From: Basidiobolus heterosporus B8920
Taxonomy: Eukaryota; Basidiobolomycota; Basidiobolomycetes; Basidiobolales; Basidiobolaceae
Direction: 5' to 3'
Length of the DNA: 22,985 nt
Assembly (NCBI GenBank): GCA_000697455.1
Contig: JNET01032647.1
Location: 1-22,985 of the forward strand
Under the pieces are notes generated by a model, which saw nothing but the letters and a program-made list of their open reading frames with translations, did not search any database and had not been told where the DNA came from. A program made the translations under genes and the position numbers. Below, one piece after another: positions 1 through 8,600 of the stretch; position 1 is the first letter of the stretch; each line of letters starts with the position of its first letter.

Positions 1-3
1 TAG

Positions 4-252
4 AGTCAGGATGATGAAGGTGAAGGTGAGGGTGAGGGTGGTGATGGATATGGACTGGTTGATTCAAATCACCTATTTGTCCATTTTGCTAGTTGGAAAC
101 GATTTCCAGGCCAAGAATACCTTATTTTCATGGTCATTCCTATTTTAGAAATCTATCTCTGGTATGTTGAGCATTACTTCCATGTACTCTTATCCATCGA
201 CTTGAGCGAACCACTAATAAAAGGAAAGACCATCAATTCTTAGCTATTATAC

Positions 253-285
<33 letters not shown>

Positions 286-322
286 GAGAACCACAATCAC
301 AACCACACCCAAATCTACATGA
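4..322 (+). CDS. Possible 3' end of an unrecognised gene (partial, two exons)
   Basis: The window opens with TAG, which could be the last three bases of an intron. From base 4 a frame stays open for 79 codons. It starts with an acidic Asp/Glu/Gly stretch, then has ordinary mixed sequence and a hydrophobic run (LIFMVIPILEIYL). A good intron can be drawn at 162-243: GTATGT donor, CTAAT branch-like site, TTCTTAG acceptor, 82 bp, within the size range of introns elsewhere in the window. Splicing puts the AACCAG repeat in frame as a Thr-Arg-rich tail ending at the TGA at 320-322. Without splicing the frame stops at 241-243, on the acceptor TAG itself. I do not recognise the protein, no start codon is visible, and this may not be a gene. 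Confidence 0.25.
253..294 (+). repeat. AACCAG hexanucleotide microsatellite
   Basis: Five perfect tandem copies of AACCAG (253-282) are followed by two degenerate copies, AACGAG and AACCAC. It lies just after the putative intron acceptor at 243. It would read as Thr-Arg repeats in the spliced frame of the possible upstream gene. Confidence 0.9.
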
Positions 323-1086
323 AGCTCATCAACCCAATCACTCAAAGATACCCTTTTACCGGAGCATTTGGGTTGGATCTTGATACTGGTAATAGTAGTG
401 CCATTTGCCAAGCAGGTTGGCGTTACTTGTTCAGTGAAGGATGAGATTAAAAAGGTTAGGTGATACTCATATCAGCGTTGTACCGCAAGCAAACATTGGG
501 ATTTACATGGCTAGATAGATATGTACAAGAAGGTACGAGTACATCACCTAATCGAGTTGGATCTTTCTCTTGGCAACTTTGACGCTTCTATCCAAGAAAT
601 CGCTACATCGCTTGTGCAAATAGTTAAGCATCTTTCCAACTTCCTGACTAATTCATGATCAATCCACGGTCAGTGCGCACGGAGCTCACCATGGTTGCCG
701 GAACCTGTCTGGCTGTAGCCATAAACTTGTTCTGCCCTACGATCATTGGTAAGTATGGACTAAATTGAACTTCAAAAGAAATCCGAAATAACCAATGATG
801 TTCCTAAACGATCTTCTTAGGATGATTCCAAAAAACTTTTAGGATCAACAAAGCCCCGAACTCCTAATTGGCTACAGTTGTTATCGTCCTCAACAATTAT
901 TTATTGAACTGAAGGAACAACAACATTTGTTGTTCTTGGATTTCCTCAGCTATTTGACTTACCTTTCAGGTTCTAATCGTTCTTGGCCTCCGTTAGTAGC
1001 CTAGGCGTTTCATCTTTCTTTCCCACACAAATCCCTACCTTCTTGGTCCTAGGTTTACTTGAACTCCGATTACCCCTTGTTCCTAT
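323..1086. other. Intergenic/leader region upstream of chitin synthase
   Basis: No convincing coding region is seen. A strong donor-like GTAAGT at 749 and a CTTTCAG acceptor at 963-969 could bound a 221-bp intron in the chitin synthase 5' leader. Alternative acceptors occur at 820 and 842. The candidate leader exon contains an ATG at 655 and a second in-frame ATG with good context (CACCATGG) near 691, reading a short hydrophobic peptide that would stop soon after any of these splices. It is therefore best described as a possible upstream ORF. All of this is inference from splice-like motifs. Confidence 0.4.
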
Positions 1087-2111
1087 ATGTCTGATCCCTT
1101 CAATAATCCGTCATTTAATATTCAGGATCCGTACGTCGGATCCACAGAGAACTTCGAAGATGTTGGACTCGACGCTCCGCTTGGGTATCCTCTGTCTCCG
1201 ATGCTCAGAACCTCGGAAGAAACGAATCCAGAGCGTATGTCTACCGACAGTAGTGTCCCTCTGGTGCCTCCCCAAGTTGCCTCTGCAATTGAGGATTTGT
1301 ATGATAATCGAAATGCGCCACCGCCTAATGCTAGAAGATACCAGCAATTCATGGAGGAAAGAAAACAAAACATGCGCTACGTAGAACTCACTTCTGGTAA
1401 CCTGGTTCTGGACTGTCCGGTCCCAGATAAAGTGATACAAAACGTCCCATTTACCGATCACGAGGAATTCACGCACATGCGTTACACTGCAGCCACTTGC
1501 GATCCCAATGATTTCCTGAAGGAACGATACACCCTGAGGCCGGCACTCTACGGAAGATCCACCGAGCTGTTCATTGTGATGACCATGTATAACGAGAATG
1601 AAGAGCTTTTCATCAAAACCTTCACCGGTGTATTAAAGAACATCCACCATCTGTGTAAACGTTCCAAGTCTCGAGTTTGGGGTAACAACGGGTGGCAGAA
1701 GGTGGTCGTTTGCATTGTTTCGGATGGCCGTGCCAAGATCCACCCCCGTGTACTACAGGTTCTTGGCTTGATGGGCGTCTACCAAGAGGGTATCAACCAA
1801 AGCTCGGTCAATGGCAAACCCGTGACTGCCCACATCTACGAATTCTCTACGCAGAAATACGTGGATGGTGGATTCAATGTCCACAGTATTAAGGAAAACA
1901 ACATGGACCCTATCCAAATCCTCTTCTGCCTGAAGGAAAAGAATGCCAAGAAATTGAATTCTCATCGATGGTTCTTCAACGCATTTGCTCCACTCCTCAA
2001 TCCAAACGTATGCGTGCTTTTGGATGTCGGAACCAAGCCCAGCGGGACATCTATCTACCACTTATGGAAGGCGTTTGATCGGAACCCCCACTTGGGTGGT
2101 GCCTGCGGAGA
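1087..2111 (+). CDS. Chitin synthase (division 1, class I-III like), 5' part, broken by adapter
   Basis: Chitin synthase polymerises UDP-N-acetylglucosamine into chitin at the plasma membrane for cell wall and septum growth. This piece encodes 341 residues from the ATG at 1087. A short variable N-terminus is followed by the conserved chitin synthase N-terminal segment ([19 protein letters not shown]) and the start of the GT2 glycosyltransferase domain: [10 protein letters not shown] near residues 160-170, the conserved [10 protein letters not shown] block near 205, and [20 protein letters not shown] near 312-330. The frame runs to GGACGE and then enters the Tn5 mosaic-end adapter at 2112, after which the reading is artificial (VYKRQ). 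No intron is evident in this piece. The start is supported by its position just ahead of the conserved N-terminal block. The family identification is secure. The break is technical, not a natural mutation. Confidence 0.93.
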
Positions 2112-2130
2112 AGATGTGTATAAGAGACAG
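2112..2130 (+). other. Tn5 mosaic-end (Nextera) adapter sequence, copy 1
   Basis: The 19 bases AGATGTGTATAAGAGACAG are an exact match to the transposase-recognised strand of the hybrid Tn5 mosaic end used in Nextera-type libraries. The mosaic end is an engineered mixture of the outside and inside ends and is not expected in a natural fungal genome. It interrupts the chitin synthase frame and marks the left edge of an 865-bp library insert. Confidence 0.97.
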
Positions 2131-2995
2131 ATCGTATCCTGTGTTTCGAGTTGGTCGCCAAGAAAAACTCCAAATGGGTGCTGAAATACGTCAAGTCAGC
2201 CAAGGCTGAAACGGATGCTCCGGACTCTTGGCCAGAGTTTATTTCACAACGTCGTCGCTGGCTGAATGGATCCCTGTTTGCTGCCTTCTTTGCCATGGCT
2301 CATTGGTTCCAAATCTTCAAGACTGACCACGGAAGTGGACGGAAGTTCCTATTTATGATCGAATTTATTTACAGCAACATCGCTCTCTTGTTCAGCTGGT
2401 TTTCTGTTGGCAACTTCTTCTTGATTTTCTACTTCATTTCAAACAGCTCGATTCCCAGGAACGCGGAGGGACACATTATTAAGGGGCGTGTGCCTGACCA
2501 ACCGGATCCTTTCTTTGGAGCTTCTTGGTTGATTTACCCAATCGTTCGTGATCTGTTCTGTATGGGGATAATTGTGCAATTCATCCTGGCTCTTGGTAAT
2601 CGCCCTCAAGGATCTCGCTCCATTTATATCGCTTGCGTCTACCTCTTTGCCTTTGTAATGCTCATCATTACCTACACCATTTTCTTCAATATCGGACTTC
2701 ATTTCCTCGACAAGACTAATGTCCGACCTCTTGATGCCGCCCCCTTCGCCACTGAAAGCACAGACATCTATATTGCCATCGCATCCACGTATGGACTCTA
2801 CTTTGCCTCATCCTTTCTTTACCTTCAGCCATGGCACATGTTTACCAGCTTCATTCAGTTCGTATTCATCTTCCCCTCTTTCATCAACATTCTTATGGTG
2901 TATGCTTTCTGCAACACCCACGATGTATCCTGGGGCACCAAGGGCGACAACAAGGTTGAGAGCCAGCCTGCTCAGGCTAGCGGTAACGTTACCTC
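2131..2995 (+). CDS. Chitin synthase, later part (end of catalytic domain and membrane segments), bounded by adapters
   Basis: This 865-bp stretch encodes about 288 residues in a different frame from the upstream piece, because of the adapter and lost sequence. It begins in the [11 protein letters not shown] block, which in the family directly follows the catalytic ED residues. It then has the hallmark QRRRWLNGS motif (acceptor-binding, processivity), four or five hydrophobic membrane segments (around [74 protein letters not shown]) and the conserved SWGTKGDN motif near the end. Family members continue past this point with a further cytoplasmic stretch and final membrane helices. Here the sequence runs into the second adapter instead. 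It almost certainly belongs to the same gene as 1087-2111, with an unsequenced or dropped segment between them. Confidence 0.92.
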
Positions 2996-3014
2996 CTGTC
3001 TCTTATACACATCT
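2996..3014 (-). other. Tn5 mosaic-end (Nextera) adapter sequence, copy 2 (inverted)
   Basis: CTGTCTCTTATACACATCT is the exact reverse complement of copy 1. The order adapter, insert, inverted adapter is the structure of one tagmented library molecule. The reading frame through it gives the contamination peptide CLLYTS. The DNA after 3014 resembles the 3' flank of the next gene, not chitin synthase coding sequence. Confidence 0.97.
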
Positions 3015-3092
3015 TGTCAGTTATCTAATACTGCGCATAATTTTCGGATAGAGGATAGAGGATGAAGACACTTTCTATTGATCTTATACCCT

Positions 3093-3098
3093 TTTATT
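3093..3098 (-). terminator. Poly(A) signal AATAAA for the OB/CCCH/methyltransferase gene
   Basis: TTTATT on the plus strand reads AATAAA on the minus strand, 68 bases past the stop codon at 3166. Position and sequence fit a eukaryotic polyadenylation signal. It lies within the DNA after the second adapter, so the gene has its own 3' end. Confidence 0.5.
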
Positions 3099-3165
3099 CA
3101 TATCGAATTAATACTCATCATTTCTACCAACTGTACATAACAAAATCAAGAAAGATCGAATTCTG

Positions 3166-4644
3166 TCATTTATTCCCACCCTTTATTTCCCCATCATCGT
3201 AGGGTTTACAGAAAATCACCTGGTTACGTCCAGTGATGTTCAAGAAATCATTCTTCACCAGACACTTGGAATATTGAGGACTTTTCTTTTCTAATAAATA
3301 TCGTATGAAATCGTCATACTGAATCACACTACCACCATCTAGAAGTCGACGGTGTGGATTCTCGTGACCAAAGACACAACATGGGACTACGGCGAAAGGT
3401 TTACCGAACTTTAATGCGGTGTCGACAATCGGTTCGGTGGCTGGGAAGGAAAGAGAGGATTGAATGGATATCAGTTAGAGTAGGCATATATCGAGTCAGA
3501 TGAATTTACCTTGGTCCGGGTGCATGCCTATGATGATACTGCAATTTTGAATCAAATCACGATTGGTTTCGATAAACTTCGAATCTACGATGGTACGTAT
3601 TTGTTTGCATAAAGTACCTTCCACCTTCTTCCCCGAAGAGGGAACGATTAGTTGAAGAAATTTTCGTTGGGATTTCGAAAATTTCATCTCTCTAGGTTCA
3701 ATTAGAGTGGTACGTATACCACGTTTCGTATGTAATTCAAAGGAAACATCTCCTCTTCCACCCGCCACATCCAATACACCTTCACCGGAATTTAAATATT
3801 CTGTTGTGTATGTTTGAATCAACCAATCAACGAAATATTGTGCACGAAGTCGATGGGATTGTTTCAATTCATTCGAATGAGGATCTTCTTGGGAGAGAAT
3901 TAATTTACGTCTCGTTTGTATTCGCTAAAATTCGGTCATGAATAGGGAACACGTTAGTATTTTTCAAAATTCCATGGATTAGAAGTTCTCGTGGTTGAAA
4001 TTGTTTACCTCAGTGACCCATTCTTTACGAAGTCTAGCTAATTCTTGTGGTTCGGTGGGATGGTTATATGGACAACATATGACTTCACAACGTCCAGTAT
4101 TGATCCAATATTTACATACACCTTTCGTTTCAACGTGGGTCACGTTTTCTCCAGTGGACGTACGTTTTTTATGGGTCACTTCACGAACCGGTCTTTCTGG
4201 GACGAAAGGAACCTCGGAAGACCACTTGGTAGTGACGGTGAGTTGCTTCACGTGGAATAAATACACCGGGTGACGGGAAGTTGAAGTAACGGTTAACTTT
4301 TCAAACGTTCCAGAGATTTTTACTTGATCTCCAAGTTTAAACGCTCGCCAGAATAGATCTACCTCGACTAGACTGATTTCATCGTAACGGGCGATACATT
4401 CCAACTTCTCACAACAATTGAGTTGGTCTTTTCCTTCGATTGAACCAGGTGAAAGTGACGGGGACGGGGAAGGGGTGAGTCGAAGATCGAAGAAAAACAG
4501 TTTTTTACTTAATTTTCGAGAATGAACTACTTGTCCTTCAAGTGCAAACAGTTCTTCTGAGTTCGGAGGGGAGTTCTGAAGTGTTTGGTGAAGTATATCG
4601 ACTGTGGAAAATGGAGAAACTGAGAGAACTGGGGTTTGCGACAT
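3166..4644 (-). CDS. OB-fold + CCCH zinc finger + methyltransferase-like protein (3 exons, 441 aa)
   Basis: Exons: 4644-4009, 3924-3510, 3440-3166. Introns are 84 bp (with a TACTAAC branch box) and 69 bp. The spliced length is 1326 bases, 441 residues, in frame throughout. Residues about 30-130 look like an OB-fold of the tRNA-anticodon-binding type (VVHSRKLSKKLFFFDLRL ... LGDQVKISGTFEKLTV). A CCCH finger follows near 175-195 (C-x8-C-x4-C-x3-H in VCKYWINTGRCEVICCPYNH). A basic helix linker then leads to a Rossmann SAM-binding core with motif I VLDVAGGRGDVSFEL, an acidic strand-2 end (TTLIEPRE), GMHPDQATE in the motif IV region, and FAVVPCCVF. The HP/PCC pattern recalls TRM13 and METTL25-type methyltransferases. 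A tRNA- or RNA-modifying role is my inference; no substrate is shown. Both splice junctions fall inside conserved-looking sequence, which supports the model. Confidence 0.85.
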
Positions 4645-4650
4645 GTTGAT

Positions 4651-4670
4651 AAGGAGCGTTTAGACTCCTT
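4651..4670. repeat. Short inverted repeat in the leader of the OB/CCCH gene
   Basis: AAGGAG and CTCCTT form a perfect 6-bp stem around an 8-base spacer, a few bases upstream of the ATG at 4644 on the minus strand. It could form a small leader hairpin or a protein-binding palindrome. It may be chance. Confidence 0.4.
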
Positions 4671-4691
4671 GGGTATTCGTTTGAACTAACC

Positions 4692-5511
4692 ATGGATTAT
4701 TGGTTCTATAGTACTTTAGATAGTCAGAATTTTTTTAGATCATTTGGACGGTTATTTTCATGGATGTGCTCATTATTGAAGGTCAAGTACTTTAATTCTG
4801 AATTAACAAGAACTCAGGATCACCCTGGTTCTGGATACGTCCGCGGATCGCATGGACAAGGTAGGTGGTTCGAATCCACCACAGGGTCAATTCTTCGGGT
4901 AAAGATGAGAATTTCGTATGTGAACTTTCAAACACCATGATCATTTACACACACTGAAAATCCTGAACCCTCAACATCAAGAAATTTCATTTTGTTCACA
5001 TTCACTGTGGATTTCATTTGTTTGTGATATCCACTTAAACTGATGGAAATTGGAATTGGAATTTGTTGATTGGTTCATAGAGCTACCCCCCTTTTTGGTA
5101 ATAGAGTGAACGCTACACTATTTGTCATTGAATTTCTGGTTATTAGATTAGTGGATTCCATGTAGGTTATCTGGAAGAAAAGGGATTTCTTTCGACTATT
5201 GAAAGGGATAGAATTACATCAATCGGTCGTGAAAAATATCATGTTCGAGTTGAACACGAAGGAATATTACATGGAAGTTCATTTGTTTTCAATGCCTACG
5301 AAATTTTTCTTTCCTATCGATTCACTTCACTGGTGGATTTGAGTGGGTTGGAAAATCCAATGATTGGAAAGATTAGTGGATTTTTTAAATTACATCATTG
5401 GATTGTGAAGCGGGTATGGTTACGGATGTGGCATAGTTCCGTGTACTTTTGGTAAAGGTATTTACAAACTGACTGATTTAGGATGTTCAAAGTGGGCCGT
5501 TCGGTGATTAG
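4692..5511 (+). CDS. Unrecognised spliced gene, tentative model
   Basis: The best-supported part is 5166-5413 (or from 5147), an open stretch of more than 80 codons with protein-like composition (for example YHVRVEHEGILHGSS and FTSLVDLSGLENPMIGKI) but no start codon of its own. It ends at a GTATGG donor. A 68-bp intron (5414-5481, CTGAC branch-like site, TTTAG acceptor) joins it in frame to a short last exon, DVQSGPFGD then TAG at 5509-5511. Upstream, a frame from ATG 4692 to a CAAG|GTAGGT donor at 4860 joins in phase to the CATGTAG acceptor at 5165, giving 148 residues in total. That first intron would be 305 bp, unlike the 53-84 bp norm, and the ATG is only 47 bp from the divergent gene's ATG, so the 5' half is doubtful. 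A different first intron or a middle mini-exon (5081-5097) is possible. I do not recognise the family. Confidence 0.4.
4822..4888 (+). ncRNA. tRNA-like element with perfect T-arm and Pol III B box
   Basis: Bases 4864-4880 form a perfect T-arm: stem GGTGG, loop TTCGAAT, stem CCACC. They contain the exact Pol III B-box GGTTCGAATCC (4867-4877). ACCCTGG (4822-4828) can pair with ACAGGGT (4881-4887) as an acceptor stem with one mismatch, and a variable-loop-like AGGTA precedes the T-arm. The middle is not a normal tRNA: no clear D-arm or A box, a GTCC/GGAC stem (4839-4842 with 4854-4857) around an 11-base loop, and only 67 bases in total. The order acceptor, TTCTGGATACG, helix, T-arm loosely recalls the tRNA-like part of tmRNA. 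It may be a degenerate tRNA, a tRNA-derived repeat, or chance within coding or intron sequence. No oligo-T terminator follows closely. Confidence 0.35.
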
Positions 5512-5655
5512 TATGTATGAAAAATCCGGTTGGATTATGTCTGAGAAACGATCCTTCAGTAAATAATATACAATTATCGAGGTTCATTTGGTTTCTGGAG
5601 AGTCACCATTGTTGTCCTTGTGGTGGCGTGAATACATTTCCAGAGATTATTCGGT

Positions 5656-8600
5656 TCAGTTAGATGAGTTCAGGGCCACCTGGCATTCCTTAGTGAGGTC
5701 CTTTAAACGTAGGATATATTCTCGTTTTTTACGTAATATAGCCTGGAATCGTCGTTTCTCCTCATCTTGGGAAATGCTATCTGATGTATGTATTGATGAA
5801 TTGACTCTCTCTAAGATATCCATCTCTTTGCGCAACTGCGAGAGAATAGTTAGTTTTTGTTGCAATTTGTCGGTGCGCTTGCTTCCTTTGGTGTCGATCT
5901 TTGGGATACCAGTCAATTCAAGCATAGATGTTGATGGATTGGAAAATGATCGAGCACCAGGAGACCTACTCATCAGTGAGGCTGATGATGCGATTTTCCT
6001 TAGTGCACATATTTCTGGTGAAGCACTAACTGCCCTGGCCTGATATCTGCGGTCAGGGCCTTTCAGTGGAGTAAGTAGCTTCTTGCTAGAACTAAGGGTG
6101 GGTGAATTATTGGATGTTTGAGGCCGGCGAGGGGTCGTTTTCGTAGCTGGTGATTTTACACTTTCACCAAAAGAATACGCTCTACGGCGCAAGGATTGAC
6201 TATTTTCTTCTTTCACCGTTAGAATGGGTGAAGAATGCTTACGATCAGGGATTGTTGGAGGTGAACTGGGCGATTGTTTAGAAAGCAAACGAAGGTCAGG
6301 GCAAGATGTACGGGTTTTCGTTTTCTATTTAGGACCAAGTATCAGTAAAATCTGGGATGATTGAAACAATGTATAGCTAAAGTATACCTTTATGACTGGT
6401 TGCGGCAAATCTAACATTAACCAAGAAGGTCTTGAGATTTTGTCGCGGCTAAAAAAGGGAGTTCTGTAGCTTGGAAGAGTCCCACTTGAATCAGATTTGT
6501 TATGTAATCCCGAAGTCAGTTTCTGAGGTGTAATACCACAAAGGTTATCATCAGATGCAAATCTAGTAGGCGTAGTTGAATGGCTTGTTCTCTCTACTGA
6601 GGGTGAGGGAGAGTAGGTAAAAGTTTGCAATTCCGATACATTCATCGTTTCCCATACTCCTTCTCTGTTACGAATCTTGTCCAGTGTTTTTGAGATACCC
6701 AACAGACCACTCTCATTTTTCATACCACTAGAATCGAGTAATTTCTTTTCACGGATCAAAATATTTTCAATCTGTTGGCGTTTGCTCTGAAGTAGTGATT
6801 TTTCTTCTCGAATTGCCTCTAGTGAGCTCCAAAAAGATGCATAAATCAACCCAAGCTCCTCAATATCTTGATTTGAAGTCCATCTAGTTTGGTGGTCGTT
6901 CTGGTAGGTTTGTAGCCAATCATTGAGTTTTGGTAAGGGCACCAACACTCCATCATGGTCACTATTTTCGGTGAAGCTGGCACGTTGACTTCTGTGCAAG
7001 TAGGCTGAACTTACGATTCTATTCAATTCAACGCCTATCTCACCATAATTGCGTAAGAGAAGCTTCCGGTTAGCTAGAATTGTCGCTATTGTGTTACAAA
7101 TCGTATCAAGTTGAATCTTCGTAGCATCAAGTTCATGGACAAACTTCTTCGCTTGTGTGAGTAACGTTGGTAGCTCACCTTTAGTAGAGGCAATTTGAAG
7201 TCTGGATGCAGTGAGACCAGAACTAAGAATACGAAGCTGATGAGTGAGTGTGATTTGTAGGCTAAATATCAATGACTCGACGGATTGAATGGATAGCTTT
7301 GACTCAGTCACTTGAGATGACACTCCCTCGTAAGATTCTTGTTGTTCATTAAGTGTTACTTCGGACAGATACGGCTTTGGTAAAATACCATTTGTTTCAG
7401 TTCGCTCCATATGAAGAATATCTTTTACTCGGTTGCGCAGTTGGTTCATTCGACGAATAATGGCTATCTTTTCTCTTTCCAGCTCTCTACGTTCGACAAT
7501 GATTTGATCGTGCTCTTCACACAGGGCGTTAGCTTGCTCCATTAGATTTGGTAGGCTTTCAGTTCCTGGATCTTCCAAAGATAAATTATGCGAAGGATAT
7601 ATATTTTTCAAACCACGCTGATCCAAGGCCAAAGATTTGTGGTATATCCAACGTTTGCTGGTAATCACTCGTCGAAGTTTGCTGTCGGTCTCACGAATAT
7701 TCATCTCAATTTCTTTCAAGTTACCAATCACGCTACGAAGTTCAATTTCCAATCGATCATGTTCAGCTTGTGCCTCGCTGGAAAGGATCGACGATGGCTC
7801 TAGGCTTGTTACTAGCTGTTTGGTAGACTGGTGATATTTGCTAGTGATAGACATACTAGGGGTTGTTTCCTCTGATACTCCAATTGTATCTTCTTTTGAG
7901 GTTGTTTCGCCATTTGATAGTTTGCTTTTCAATGACTCGTTAACTCTTTTCAGCTGTTGAATTTGACGATCCTTCATTTCAAGTTGCCTTCTTAGTATTT
8001 GTACCAATGAATCCTCCTTGTCGCTTGATTTGCTGGCCTTCGGACTTCCACAGGGACTTCCGCTACGGGAATTAGCATTCGATCGCTTCTCTCTGCATTG
8101 TTTGATCAGATTAAACTCCGCTTCCTTAACATTGTTCTCTAAGATTTTGGCGAATTCACAAATCAAAAGCTCGCGTTCTTTATCTTTTCTGGTTCGATTC
8201 TCAAGCTCGCGTTCCAATTTGCAAACTTTGGATGCCAATTTTTCAATGATATCAGACGGTGAATCCGAAAATATGGAATTGGAGCGTCCTCTAACTTTGT
8301 TGATGTCGGATCTTGGGGAGGGTGTTGATAGTTCAGATTCCAAAATATCCGGTACTAACTCTTTAGCTAGATGTCGAAGTTTCTTTTCTCGGGATAATTC
8401 GAGTTCGCTCAACAGCTTTCGTGCTTGGGTCTCGATGGATTCGAGTTCCCCCCTAATTCCTTGATTTGAGTTCTCTAATCCATTTATCTTCACAATATCA
8501 TTCTCCCATGCCTCGATAATACCCCTCCATTCAACTTCATAATCCTCGATTACTTTTCGATGTGCTTCTATAACTGTGTGGTACTGTTGCGCAATTGAGA

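Noticed and set aside
983-1384. 133-codon frame overlapping the chitin synthase start
   Set aside because: Out of frame with the secure chitin synthase reading and without domain features.
2112-3014. A Tn5-like natural transposon with 19-bp inverted ends
   Set aside because: The ends are the engineered mosaic sequence, the interior is chitin synthase and not a transposase, and no target duplication is seen. Adapter contamination explains it.
8018-8464. 148-codon frame antisense to the ankyrin gene
   Set aside because: Leu/Ser-rich shadow of the coiled-coil coding strand; no independent evidence.
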